DNA from: Plasmodium brasilianum
Taxonomy: Eukaryota > Apicomplexa > Aconoidasida > Haemosporida > Plasmodiidae
Assembly: GCF_023973825.1 (NCBI RefSeq)
Contig: NC_090116.1
Location: forward strand, 1,094,001-1,158,000
Direction of reading: 5' to 3'
Length of the DNA stretch: 64,000 nucleotides
The position numbers and the translations under genes were made by a program. Below, one piece after another: positions 13,253 to 26,529 of this stretch (position 1 is the stretch's first letter; every line of letters starts with the position of its first letter). Below the pieces are notes generated by a model. The model saw nothing but the letters and a program-made list of their open reading frames with translations. It was not told the DNA's origin and did no database searches.

Positions 13253-13286
<34 letters not shown>

Positions 13287-15378
13287 AAATAATTAAAAAT
13301 ATATAAAAAATAAATAGAATAAATAACAAAGGAACATGTCGTAAATGTTTTAAAATAAAAGACAATTCACCTTTTGACGTTGAAATTAAATGTGTACAAT
13401 AGCTTATTTTATTTTTTTTACAAAAATAGTGAAAAATGTGTTATCGTGCCGTTTTAGTTGTAGGTACTACGCATAATCGCGTATATAAAATGTAAAAATT
13501 TTGTTTGTACGAGTAGGAATTTAATTCATAGAAATATGAATTGAGATGTAAGTTTATCAAAAAAAAAAAAAAAAAACTAAGAAAAGAAACGAAAAGAAGA
13601 GAAAAGAAAAAAAATGTCGTGCATTTAATTTTCAATGATGTAGTTTTTTTAGTTTTCGAATTTCAGAATATAGAATAAAGGAAAAGTTTTTTTTTTCCTC
13701 CCTCAGACATACATTTTTGGTAGTTCATAAGTGTAAAATAATTTCAAATCCAAGTACATAATTAAAATATGCTAACGTGAATAAACTACAATATGATCTA
13801 TGTACGCCTACATGGGAATACAAATAAATGAATATGCATATAGAACTAAGAGGCGACTTTTGTACATCTTTTATTCTTTATGCAAAGTTCATAAATTAAA
13901 ATTTTAGGAAATTATTTCCATATAAACGTAGATTTTTATGGGAAACTGTTCTAAAAAAATATCTTTATTTTAACTTTTTAACGCAATGAAGAAAAATTTA
14001 ACAAATTAAAATATCCTGGAACCCTATACTTATTGTAGAATGTACCCTTTTTTATTTTATTTTATTTTTCATTGTATAGTAAAAAATGGAAATTCTCTTT
14101 ATTCTTCATTATGTCAATAAAACTATGGGATATTTTGAAATGGAGCACAACACTCTATGTATGAATTCACTTTTTATGTTTGTAATATATAGTTCAACTG
14201 TAATCCTTCCTTTACTTTATTAATGGTACAACAACGAGGAAGTCTTATATAAAAAATGAAAATAAAATCATTGATTAAAAAGAAAAAAAAAATTTTTTTA
14301 AAATAGAATAAAAATAAAATAAAATAAAAATAAAATAAAAATAAAATAAAAATAAAATAAAATAAAAATAAAAACAAAACAAAACAAAACAAAAGGTGAA
14401 CCTAGTAAATAATGGCAAAAATTGCCTTGTTATATCTTTCTTTTACCAAAAATTTCCAGTTAAAATGGAAATTTCAGGACATATACATACTTTTATATGA
14501 AATAAAGTTAAAATTAAAAGAATAAATGTAGATTAATTTTTTACTTGTTATGGTTAATAGTGTTTTATTTTATTATTTTTTTTTTTTATGAACAAAATAT
14601 TTTGGACATGTCTGGGTAAGGTAAATTTCTCTGCTGTTCTTAAGGAGTTCTACATATAGGATTAATATAAGTAAAAAAAAAAAAAAAAAAAAAAAGATAG
14701 CTATAACAGGAACAAAAGAGTACATAAAGTTTTTAAATAAGGGCTTGTATGTATATAGCTGTAGAAAAAAAATAGCAACTTATGGCAAATTCTTAACCCA
14801 TAAAAGATTTATTTAGAATAAATAGAACAGAATATAACGCCATTTCCTTATTTGTTTTATGATTTGCACATATATTTTTATTTTTTTCATGTTTTATTTT
14901 ATATTTTTTTTTTTTTTTGTCTTTTTTTTTTTTCCTGAACAAGGAATAATTTTCCCAAAATAATTCTAAATTTAAAAAAAAAAAAAAACCGTGTGTGTAA
15001 ATAGGATAACTTATTTATGTCCTCAAATAACAATTTTTAAAAAATTATTAACCTGACAGAGTTCTACAAATTTTTTTTTTAAAAAAAAAAAAAAGAAAAA
15101 TGGAATTTTAATATTGTAGAGAATTTTCTATTTATGCTATAAGTAATTGTAGCAGCTTACATATTTTTAGCAAGAATTATGCTTTAGGACAATAAATATG
15201 ATAACATAACAAATAATTAAACCAAAAAAAAAAAAAAAAGAAGCAAAAAATACTTAAATAAGCATTTTACATATTCTCATTTACTTTTACTGGGGGGGTA
15301 AAGTCTTTTTACAATTTGTTTCCTTTTTTTTGGACATCTGTCTGTTAAACTATTTTTCATTCATAAATAACTGTCACT

Positions 15379-15409
<31 letters not shown>

Positions 15410-15840
15410 TTTTTAATAAAGATAAGTTAACTTTTATTTACCATACTATATTACATTACATTGTACTTTGTTTTTCTCTTCTTTTCTATTCTTTTCTCTT
15501 CCTTTCCTTTCTTTTCTTTTCTTTCCTTTTTTTTTTTTTCTATCATCTTTTGAACATACTAATGAAGTCATGAGCATATTTAAAATTGAAGATGTTGATG
15601 TATCATCGCCATTTTCAAATTAATTATGTGTTGCAGAAATAAATACTATGGACGATTATTTCTAAATCACTTAATGCTTTAGAATTGTTTACGTGTATGC
15701 ATATGAATATAGGTATATGCATATGTATGTGCATAAAAAGGCAATAGCATACAACTGTTTCCCTTGCTACGCAGCAAATATAAGCACACACAATATATAG
15801 ACAGAAGAGAACTGGCTTGTTTCCTGCTTATTTTATTGAA
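12932..15840. other. Divergent intergenic region between the kelch and kinesin genes
   Basis: About 2.9 kb with no coding evidence separates the starts of two divergent genes, so it should carry both promoters. It contains poly(A) and poly(T) tracts, an AAAAT-type pentamer array (14303-14392), TA dinucleotides (15380-15403) and a CTTTT/CTTTC-rich strand (15475-15540). Nothing RNA-like was recognised. Confidence 0.6.
14303..14392. repeat. AAAAT/AAAAC microsatellite
   Basis: A run of AAAAT and AAAATAAAAT units shifts to AAAAC units at its right end. It gives a Phe/Leu-only open frame on the minus strand that should be ignored. Confidence 0.85.
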
Positions 15841-18800
15841 ATGAAAGAAATAATTATAATGGATGAAGCAGGTAAATCGCAAAAATGTGAAAACCTATGC
15901 TCATCAGACATTCTTTCGAATATTTTGATAAATAAAAAAGACGAAAGCTTTAATAGTAATTATGACAATTTCAATAATACTTATAGCGATGGAGAATGTA
16001 GTAAAACATTTGTCAAAAGTGTAACTTTGGCAATAGAAAGTGATAATGATTCTTCTTATAAGAAAGATAAATATAAGGAATACTCAAAGCAGAGCACACT
16101 AAACATTGATAATAACGATATAGAAAACGGAGAAGAAAATGAAACAAAAAGTGGAGCAGAATATAAAGCACAATGTGGTGCAAAAAATGAAGATACCAAT
16201 GCTTTTGAAGCTAATAATTTTTGTATTAAAAACGATAAAAAATTTTACAATGGTCTTTACGGAAAAACATATAACGAATTAGAAGAAAACATTCATGAGA
16301 AGGAACTGAGTATAGATTATGTCACTATTAAATCGGATATAAGAACTGAGAACAAAGTAAATACATATCAAATGAATGAAAATGGAATTGGTAGTATAGC
16401 TGGAAAAAATGAAAACGAAATAACTACGTACAGAATAAGTGAAAGCGATTTAAATATAATAGATTTAGATGGAAGTCTCACAAAGATCATAGATGTAAAT
16501 GAAAGTAAAGTAACTGAAAATGAAAATACAAAATTTGACGAGAAGGATGAAAATACTTTATCATATGAAGGAAAGGATTCGATTTCAAGTGAAGAGAATG
16601 GAAAAACTTCTTATAATATATCTGAAATGTATGAAGATTGTTCTGGGAACAATTTAGATATTAATTGGAATAAATCACAAATAAAAACATGCATTAGGAT
16701 AAAACCAACAGAATTAGTGGAAAACAATTTGGAAAATGTAATAACACAAAGAGGAACAAGCAAAATGTTAATTAATTACGGAATGAAAGGTGAAAACAAA
16801 ACATGCGAGTTTTTTGTTGATAGGGTTTTTAATGAAAGCAGTACGCAATCAGATGTTTGGAAGAGTATTTGTTTCTGTATAGATTCTATTTTTTATTTTA
16901 AAAATGCTACCGTATTTGCTCACGGACATACAGGCACTGGAAAAACGTACACTATGATAGGTCCTGATATTATGGAATTAATTAAAAGGAAAAAAAAGAA
17001 AACTAAAAATTCTGCAAGGAAATTTCACCCGAATGAATTATTAATTAACACGAATAGTTTAAAACTTTTAAATAACAACAGTAATAATATTTTATGTGAT
17101 AGAAATAGATCTTGTTCTCAACCAATATTCAACTTACCACCAAGAGTAATTCCGTTAGCAAATGCAAATTATAGTCATTACAAAAAAACATGTGATGTAA
17201 CCTACAATGCAATAAATTCGAGATATTATCACAAGTCTAATGTAGAGGGTATTAATGAAAATAATTTCACAAAATATGAAAATTATAAAACATTTTCTGA
17301 ATATCAAAAAGAGTATAAATCTAATACAAAAAATTTTAAAGATGATATTCGGTTAGTTTTAAATTCAGAAAAAAAGGGCATAATACCTAGAGCATGTGAA
17401 GAAATAATGAATAAGTTGTCCTTATTAAAGGTGATAACTAGTAGCACAGAAGAATACTGCAAACAAAATGATGATTATAAGATTGAAGAAAAAACGAAAA
17501 AAGGAAGATATGAAGATAATAATTCGTATGAAAATGATAAAAAAATGAAAGACATATTTAAAAATGTCAAAGTGTATGCTTCTTACATGCAATTGTATAA
17601 CGATAGAATATTTGATTTATTGAATCCTTATACAGAATCACAGCCATACTTAAGTACACTTAAATCAAAATATTCGAATAATAGTACATTTGTTTCTGGT
17701 TTAATGACTGTAGAAGTAAGCAACTCTGACGAATTGATAGAAATATTGATAGATGGTACTAGTAATAGAGCTTGTAGGATTACGAAAACGAATGAGATGT
17801 CCACAAGATCACATTCCATATTTAAAATTGAATTAAAGTATGTGAATAATTCTAAACCAGAATGTTCAAAATCTGGTATTTTATTATTGATTGACCTAGC
17901 AGGTAACGAAAAATATGCAGCGTCTAGTGAGAAATTATATACAACAGAAGTATGTTCTATAAATAGAAGTTTATCAGCTTTATCTTTATGTATAAATGAA
18001 TTATCGAAAGGAAATAAAAATATTAGCTATCGAAATTCTATTTTAACAAGATTACTTCAAGATTCTCTAGGAGGATCTAGTAAAACTATTTTTATTTGCA
18101 CTATATCATCATGTATAAAAAATGTACGTGATACTTTATCTTCTTTGAAGTTAGTGTCGAAGGCAAAAAAAATACAGTTCGAAAATAAGAATACCAGTTC
18201 TTATGCATTCGAAGAAGACATAAAAAAATTAAAAAAGGAATTATATTTTTTGAAAAAATTTGTTTTTTTTCAATATATTACGAATAAATGTGAAAGTAAG
18301 AAACGGTTAAAGAAAATAAAAGAGTTTTATTTTAGTAACTTGCCTTCTGAGAAAGACAATTCTGCTTCTACGAGATCTAGCGAGGATACAGATAGGTGTC
18401 TTAACAAGGATAATGTTAGTGGTAGGAACAGTAGGAACAGTAGGAACGGGAATATGGGTGAAAATGGGGAGAGAGGCAATACCAACGGTGCAAGTGAAAG
18501 TAACACCAATAGCAGCATTGGAAGCAGTAGAAGCAGTGATTACCTCGAAAATGACGAAAAATTCTACGGTAAGAAAGCAGGAACAGAGGACAAGAAAAAA
18601 GTGGGAAATAAATACGCAAATAATAATAAAGAAGAAATTATTAGTGAATATGAGTTAAATCACAGCGCCAATATATATAAAGGAATAGAAAAAATTTACA
18701 ATGATTATGAACTTTCCTCATTTAATTCATTGCTATATCAATGGAATTTGAATAAATCAAGCATTAAAAAGGTAAAGGATAAATTATTAAAGAATCTAAA

Positions 18801-21800
18801 TAATAAAAAGCATTTATGGTTTCATAATAATGGAAATATAAATAAAAAAAGTATTATGAACTTCATCGAAACGCACACCATAGAATATGAAATAGAAACT
18901 GATGAAGAAATTAATGAAGGGAGTAGTGAATGTCGGAAGCTTGTAGCTTACGAGGACGTTGTAGAAGAGGAGGAAGACACCTACGAGGGTGATGATGATG
19001 ATGGTGATGCCGATGATAATGATGATAACGATGATATTGATGATAACGATAATAATGATGATAACGATAATAATGATGATAACGATAATAATGATGATAA
19101 CGATAATAATGATGATAACGATAATAATGATGATAACGATAATAATGATGATGAATATGATAACGCTTGTTCAGGAGAAGTTAGCAGTATGAGCTATTAT
19201 GATGAAGAATTCATAAATGAAGAAATTGAAAAGGATGATATAGTCGCAGAAGAAGTAGAAGAAAAAGGAGACGAAGGCAGTATAGAGGGGGAAAATGAAA
19301 GAACAAAAATATGTAATCTGAACGACTGTGGTAATAAATGTGCAAGTTTGAGTGAAAAGTCTGCAACAATGGTGAGAGTAAATAGTGTAAGCCAAAATGA
19401 AACTGATGAGGAACTAGATGAACACAAACAAAACAGGGACGTTTCAGGAAAAGGGGAAGAAATTAAGTTTGCGCGTAAAATTACAAAAGATGCCTATATT
19501 GGGAAAAAACGTAGCACAAATGTACATGTGAGAAATAAAAAAGAGGATGAAATTTTAAAAAAGGGAAAAAATTATATTTATGTGAAAGATACCATTTACT
19601 TCAACGGAAAGAAAAACTGTAGTGATAAAGATATGCATTCCGAAAAGGCAAAGGGGAATCCTACTAGTTTATTAAATGAAAATTGGGAATATAGAGAAGA
19701 AAATTTAGAAAATTGTGGGGATAATTTAGGATATTACAGAGATAATTTAGAATATTTAGGGGATAAATTAAGAAATATAGTAAATACGGTAAGTAGTAAA
19801 AAAAATTGCACTTTCTCAACAGAAGTGAGGATTTCCATAGACAATAAACACGGCAATGTAATTAAAGATAATAAAAAAGATATAATGGAAAAGAATAAAG
19901 AAAGCAAACTAGAGGGAGGAGATAAAAACGAAGAAACAAGTGAGTTTTTTCATAATTTTAAAATGAATATTAATAAGAAGAAAGATTTTAAGGATGTTTT
20001 TAAGAATAGACAAGATGAGCATAATGTGAGACATGTAATAGAGAAAAAAAGAAAAAAAGATAATTTCATAAAAATGAAAAAAAGAGTAAGTAGTCGTTAT
20101 AATTCGAAGAATGATAGTTATGAGGATAGTATGCAAGCATATAATTCTCAACCGAAAGGAAAAGATATATATACAAAACTAGAAGAATACCGTGAATTGA
20201 GAAAAATTCGTGGGTCATCAAGTTTGTTAGAGGGGAATCTTAGGAATAACTCTATATCATCATCGGATAAAATCGCAGTTTCAAGTTCTATAAAAAGTGG
20301 AAGGCACAGAGGAAGAGAAAAAAAAGGAAAAATAGTAAATATAGGAAGTACAGGAAATACAGGAAGTGTAAGAAATATAGGAAAGTTAGAAAAAATAGGA
20401 AAATTAGAAAAAATAGGAAAAAACTCCTCAACAATTGGCAGTAACAGTAGAAAGTCATTCTCTGCAAGTTCGACTAAAGATACAAAGGAAAATAGTAGTG
20501 GTAAAGAAAGCGGCACCAACTCTACTGACCTAAATTATCTACCTGAGTTAGAGAATTCGAATAAAAAAAATAATTTTGTTAATAATGTAGCTATAAATAA
20601 TATGGTTATAAATAAAGTGAGCATTTTTCATAATTTGACAGAAACTAGTGATTATAATTCAAAAATATATGAAGGAAAAAGTAGCGATACCACGTGTTTA
20701 CATGATGAAGCGAACAAATGTGAGGCATTGAAAAAAGGAAAACTTGATTATGAACATAAAAAGGTAAAGTGTAACAGCTTCTATTACAACATAAATGATG
20801 AAAGAGGTAGATCTATTAGTGAAAATGGCTGTTTCAGTAGTTTAAAAAATAAAACTGTTATAGGGAAAAATATAGGAGGAAAATTCACTTATTATATTGA
20901 ATTTGACAAGACTAACAATGTAAAAGAAAATATGATAAATAAAACCATGGAAAAAGGTTCAAATAAAAATATTGGTGAAGAGATAGTAAATAATGAAAAA
21001 TTCAAGGCAGTCAAAAGTTGTAGGAACAACAAAAATGACAATGAAAACTTCTACAAGAAAGACAAAATAAAACATCATCTGATAGCAGAAATTGAGGAGA
21101 GTTGGTTGAGTTTCGAGAAAAAATTGGAAAAAAAGTTAAAGCAGAAAAAAGCAGCTCAGGAAAAAGTAGATGAGGACAAAGAATTGCAGAACACATTGAG
21201 GAAGGATGTGCATGCAAGAGAAAGAGGAAAAATGGGAGTCAGCCTTAACAAAATTAGTGCACTGGAGGAAAATAAGAAAAAATTAGAAGCATTAAAAAAT
21301 CGCTATGAGAAGATATTGACAGAATCGCAAAAAAAAGAGGGGAAGAAGGTTTTATGTGATGATTACATAACAGGTGATATCATAAAGCATTGTAGTAGCA
21401 GCATGAGTAATTGTGATAGAAGAGATAAAGACAATGGAAGAATTAGTAATAATTATAATGGAAATTGTCAAGATGCGGGATATACTAGCACTAGCTATGA
21501 TTCTTCTATGAAGAATTCTGGGAATTTTATAAATATGGATAAGTTTAAAAATAGAGAGAAAGATATGCATGATGAGCATGAGAAAGGGTACCACTATGAT
21601 TCTAATATCACTATTCATTTTAATAGAAGTCAGAATAGTTCAAATAAAAAAATGATAATAGATGATGATAAGGAAAGTAAAGAAGAGAAACATATATTAT
21701 TAAGCAGTAACATAATTAATGAAAAACGGTTGAGGAAGTTAACTGATCAATTAGGTATTAAAAAAAATGAGAATCTCCTGTTTTATAATAATTTGAGGAG

Positions 21801-22851
21801 CTCCAAATCTGACATCCGTAATTGTACTAAGAAGAATGGAAGTAACTATCATATATACGAACAGGATAATTGTAGTTTAGTGAAGGATAAAAATTTAGAA
21901 GGGACGTATCGTAAGAGGTTATATAACACCGACACCATTGCACAGTCATATATACTCAATAGCATAATAAAAAAAGACCAAGTGGAAAGTAATAGCCCAA
22001 TAAAAGGAGATAATCCAAGTTTGACTTCTCTAGGAAAGTTTGATGTTAAATATTTTTGGGAATTTAGTAATGGTCGTGATGATAAGAATGGGAATAGCTG
22101 TAACAATGATACTTACAAAAGTAAAGTAGATAAATGTACTAATGGGTTTAATGTACAAATAGAAAGATGCGTAAAAGGAAGAGGAGTACATGATTGTGCT
22201 TTATTAATGAAGGACAAGAGGGTAAATCCCAAGGATGGCGAAACTTATAGCGGTAGCACTTTTTTTTTTCAAGGGGAGAAAGAAAATCACTCTGGTATTC
22301 CCCTTCGTAAAGAAAAAGAGAAAGGTGGTGCAGAGCGAGGAGAGGATATGGTAATGAGGAATAAAAATGCAGGAGGGAATGGAAAAGGGGAATTCATGAA
22401 AATAAGTTCCAGAAATGGTACAAGAAAAAGTACTAGAAGAGGAACTAGATGTGGTACCAGAAGTGGAACTAGATGTGGAACCAGAAGTAGAACTAGATGT
22501 GGAACCAGAAGTGGTAGTACTAATGGTATTAGTAGTGGCAATCATATTAGTCGTAGAGGTAGTAAGCCGGAGAACGAGAAAAGTGATGTACATACGCACA
22601 TAGATAACTATTACACAAATGGTTCTTTTAAGGGAGAAGATACGCATTTAAAGATGGATTATTCGGCTGATAATACCAATTATAAAAGTAGAAAAATGCA
22701 TAAGATAAACTTTTTTTATTTGAATCATGGTAATAATAACAATGGTGTATCGATAACAGAAAATATGAAAATAAAGAATTGTAATTACATGAATACGAAT
22801 AGTATGAGTCATCATAATAATAAAATTAGTCATATGAACAATATGATACCT

Positions 22852-22898
<47 letters not shown>

Positions 22899-23412
22899 TG
22901 AAGTTAGAGTAAATGGTAGAACAAAAAATATACACTACTGTAGAAATGATATGAACTATGGCAATAGTTACATGACAAGAAATAGCATCATTTCGAATAA
23001 TGCAGAAAATAAGATGTTGATTAATACATCTGAGTATGCTAGCGATAAGAAGACCAACGCTGAAACATGTTCTCATAATTTTAATAGATACAATAACAGA
23101 AAGTTCAAATTAACACTTAAAAATTTCAAAGAATATGAAGCGAAAATGAAGAGTCGAATATACTCAAACGAAATAAAAAAAGGAAACACTACTCTTTTTG
23201 ATTCGTATTTTTTTGATAAGAATAAAAACAGGGGAAGAGTTTGCAACTCGTACAGTGGTCACAGTGCTTACAATGCATACATGAACAGTGATGGTTACAA
23301 TAATAATGATAGTTACAATAACTACGATAAAATTAATTATCTGAATGATAGAAGCAAAACTAACGAATGTTCCAAAAATTGGGGCTATCAAATTACAGAA
23401 ATTAAGTATTAA
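15841..23412 (+). CDS. Giant divergent kinesin, probably the kinesin-20 type
   Basis: This single-exon gene encodes a microtubule motor of about 2,523 residues. The motor domain spans roughly residues 280-780. The P-loop GHTGTGKT is at 362-369, switch I NEMSTRSH begins at 651 and switch II DLAGNE at 685. The helix-4 region has NRSLSALSLCINEL and YRNSILTRLLQDSLGG, then the closing TIFICTISSC. An insertion of some 150-180 residues rich in Asn and Lys separates the P-loop from the switch region. The tail is low-complexity: Glu/Asp runs, a DDNDNN repeat, a short Arg/Cys/Gly/Thr repeat and an Asn run. A short charged coiled coil is likely near 21110-21340. I chose the ATG at 15841; one at 15859 is equally possible. 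The subfamily is inferred from size, divergence and my recollection that kinesin-20 lies beside EXO1 in P. falciparum. Work in rodent malaria, as I recall it, links kinesin-20 to ookinete shape. Confidence 0.88.
18985..19160 (+). repeat. Asp/Asn 18-base coding repeat
   Basis: An 18-base unit GATGATAACGATAATAAT encoding DDNDNN is repeated about six times in the acidic tail of the kinesin, preceded by imperfect Asp-rich copies. The length stays in frame. Confidence 0.9.
22428..22535 (+). repeat. 24-base coding repeat (GTRCGTRS type)
   Basis: About four imperfect copies of a 24-base unit encode GTRCGTRS or GTRSRTRC in the C-terminal part of the kinesin. The Cys and Arg content is unusual against the Asn/Lys background of the tail. 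Confidence 0.8.
22855..22896 (+). repeat. AAT trinucleotide run encoding poly-Asn
   Basis: A pure AAT tract encodes about 14 consecutive Asn near the end of the kinesin, typical of Plasmodium low-complexity insertions. Confidence 0.92.
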
Positions 23413-23887
23413 AGCAAAATACTAAAGGAGGGAAGTAATGAGAAAAAATGGAGTTTGATGCAGTTGTACCTTCGAAAGATTCATAGATATATGAGTGTGC
23501 TCTATGCTTACGTATAATATGCCCACATAGGAGAGATGGAAGAAGAAAAAAAAAAAAAAGCATAATAAATTGTTATTCATAGCTTTTTTTTTTTTTTTTT
23601 TTTTTTTTTGTAGCGTTCGTTATTACATTATATCACATAAGTTATCTTTATAAAAATTTTATAAAAAATAGATAGTTTAACGGACTATTTTAGAGATAAC
23701 AATTTACCCCCAGTACCATAAATTTATGAGGGTATGTTCATCGGATAAGATTTCATCATGTTATGGAAAAAAATAGTGCGAGTTTGAAGTATTAACATGG
23801 TATGTGAGACTGTGAAGGAACTTATTAATCCATGTATTTAAATTTCTTTTTATTTGTGTGGTGATATTCTATTTGTTTCTCATTACT

Positions 23888-24113
23888 TCGTTTGTTTTGT
23901 CTTACTATTTGTTTTGTCTTACTATTTATTTTGTCTTACCGTTTGTTTTGTCTTACTATTTGTTTTGTCTTACTATTTGTTTTGTCTTACCGTTTGTTTT
24001 GTCTTACTATTTGTTTTGTCTTACTATTTGGTTTGTCTTACTATTTGTTTTGTCTTACCGTTTGTTTTGTCTTACACCTTTTGTTTTGTCTTACCGTTTG
24101 TTTTGTCCTGCTT
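23888..24113. repeat. 18-base minisatellite, CTTAC-type
   Basis: About twelve tandem copies of TTGTTTTGTCTTACTATT, some with ACCG in place of ACTA, lie 0.5 kb after the kinesin stop. All three plus frames are open across the array and give Phe/Cys/Leu-rich false frames. Confidence 0.92.
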
Positions 24114-24529
24114 TTTGATTTTTCTCTTCGTCAGTTCTTGTGCCCCAATTTGGCACCTCCCAATTCTTTCCATTTCGTATGTGTTATACAACTACTGTGT
24201 TAAGGTCGAATACAGTGAAAACAAACATACATGTATATGCAAGGAATTTGTGCATTAGGACATGTATTATGGAGGAGAGGGGTAAAATGATGCAGCCTCT
24301 TTATTCTATGAATTGGACATTCACTTGTAATAATAATTATTATTATTACTATTATATTACTATTCCTAATACTATTACTATTTTTTTTTTTTTTTTTTTT
24401 TTCCCGTTTCGTTACATTATTTTGGTCACTGCTATATTTTAATTTTCTTCTTTAATTTTCTCTTTTCCATTTTTTTTTTTTTTTTTTTTTTTTTGACTAT
24501 AAATTTGAATTGTTTACCTAGTTTTGTTA

Positions 24530-24702
24530 ATGATGCTAATTTGTTAATTTTGCTAATTTGTTAATTTTGCTAATTTGTTAATTATGCTAATTTGTTAATT
24601 ATAATAATTAGTTAATTTTGCTAATTTGTTAATTATGCTAATTTGTTAATTATGCTAATTTGTTAATTATACTAATTTGTTAATTTTGCTAATTTTTTTT
24701 TT
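24530..24702. repeat. 18-base minisatellite, GCTAATTTG-type
   Basis: About nine copies of TTGCTAATTTGTTAATTT with single-base variants lie on the EXO1 side of the same spacer. It is unrelated in sequence to the array at 23888-24113 although the unit length is equal. Confidence 0.92.
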
Positions 24703-25178
24703 TTTTAATATATTTTATTTGGCGAAAATTATTTCAATATTTTTGTAGACTATTTATTACTGTAAAAAAATATTTTAAAAAAGGCTTCTTTTTAATGTAT
24801 ATTTTTATTTGAAAAAGGATGCAGTAAAAACGAGGTATGCACATCATATACCTATACTGTGTGTATGTACATATGTTTATATAAATTAGGATCACATCCT
24901 AAATACCACTAAAAGGGTAAATTTTAAAAGAATATAAAAGAATAGTGATATTGTTCTTCTGTATACATAGGTAAGACAGAATGGAAGGAGTGCAAAAAAT
25001 GGAATATAAGTAGAAATGAAACAGAAAAAAATTGGAAAAAAAAAAAGGAAAATGATGTAAAAAAGGGGTATGTCGTGATAAAAAAAAAAGGTTTAATGGA
25101 CAAAAACTATATGAGTTGAGGCTTAACAAACAGCAGTATAATGGTGGAAGGCGTGAGTTTCCCTTGAGGGTGTTCTAT

Positions 25179-26398
25179 TCATAAACTATTGTCGATGTAT
25201 GGGTTCGGTTGGGGTACATTTTCTTTCTCTTTAAAGTAGTCAAAAGTGTTAATCTTATGACTTTTATGTTGATAGTCGTTATTTAGATTCTGCAGTATAT
25301 AATCAATATTAATTTCTTTAATATTTTCCTTGTTTTCTTTGTTTTCCTTATCTTCCTTGTTTTCATTTTTTTTATTCATTATATATTTTTTAACGGTAAA
25401 TGCATTAGCATCCTTTGGGGCTGCTTTCGAAGAATATGCATTCTGTAGAGAATCGAACAAAGATACTTCATGTGAGTCCCCTTTTTCGAATGAAATGCTC
25501 TTGAAGTCCTTTATTTTTTCATTTGTTGATGAACTATTTTGTAAGTTACAATTTTGTAGAAAAGTAAGGTCATCATGGTTGTGTTGATTTTGCACTGGAT
25601 TTGTATGATGTTCTTTTAAGTTGCTTAGTTTAAATGTATTTGTTCGTTGTTCTATTTTAATATTTTTTCCTTCTTGAACGGTATTTATCTCTTTTTCAGG
25701 AAAAAAATTAATTAAAGAATTTATCGTATTATATTTTTCTTCACTTGATGCTCTGGACTTGTTTGATGAAGGAGAGTATTTTAAGATACAATTCGAATTT
25801 TCATTTGTTATCTTTTTTGCTAATATATTAGTATTAGTTATTTTACTTGCTTTTTTAAAAAAACTTGTAATCCGTAATTGATTTTTAGTAGTTTCTATTT
25901 TAGCAATGGATTTACTACTTTTGTGTGGTGTTGAAAAGGATGAGAAGTTATTACTTCTCGCTATTGAAGAAATTTCATTTTTTTCATTTTTCTTTTTTAT
26001 TACATTATTATCTACACTACTTATATCATTGGTTACTTCCATCCCATTTGTACTATTTGTTTCTTGTTCTGTTTTCATATATTTTTCCTCTTTTATTTGA
26101 TGCTTATTTTCTGAATTAGTATGGTGAAATTCACTTTGAAATTGAACACTAGCGTGTTCATTAGTTCGGATGATGGTGGACTTTTCATTAGTTACATTTT
26201 TGTGTGTGTATCCCTCCTCCTTTGCATTCAAGTCGCACGTAGAATAATCTCGTTGATGTGAAAATTTCAGTGGGATGCTTGTTTGCTCTTTCAAAGTTTT
26301 ATAAAGGAAGAAGTTCTTTCTCATATTTTCGTACATATCTTTTGCGCTCTTCATTCTATCACTGTTATTATTATTCGTATTATTATTATTATTATTAT

Positions 26399-26442
<44 letters not shown>

Positions 26443-26473
26443 TTGGTATTATTATTATTAGTATTATTATTAG

Positions 26474-26529
<56 letters not shown>

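Larger units (their letters stand above)
23413..25178. other. Convergent intergenic region with two minisatellites
   Basis: The 3' ends of the kinesin and EXO1 genes face each other across 1.77 kb. No gene is visible. The region holds long T tracts (23586-23609, 24381-24401, 24472-24494) and two unrelated 18-base tandem arrays, listed separately. Confidence 0.65.

Noticed and set aside
23854..24258. Plus-strand frames of 86-134 codons, Phe/Val/Leu/Cys-rich
   Set aside because: Products of an 18-base minisatellite open in all frames; they look like membrane proteins only because of base composition.
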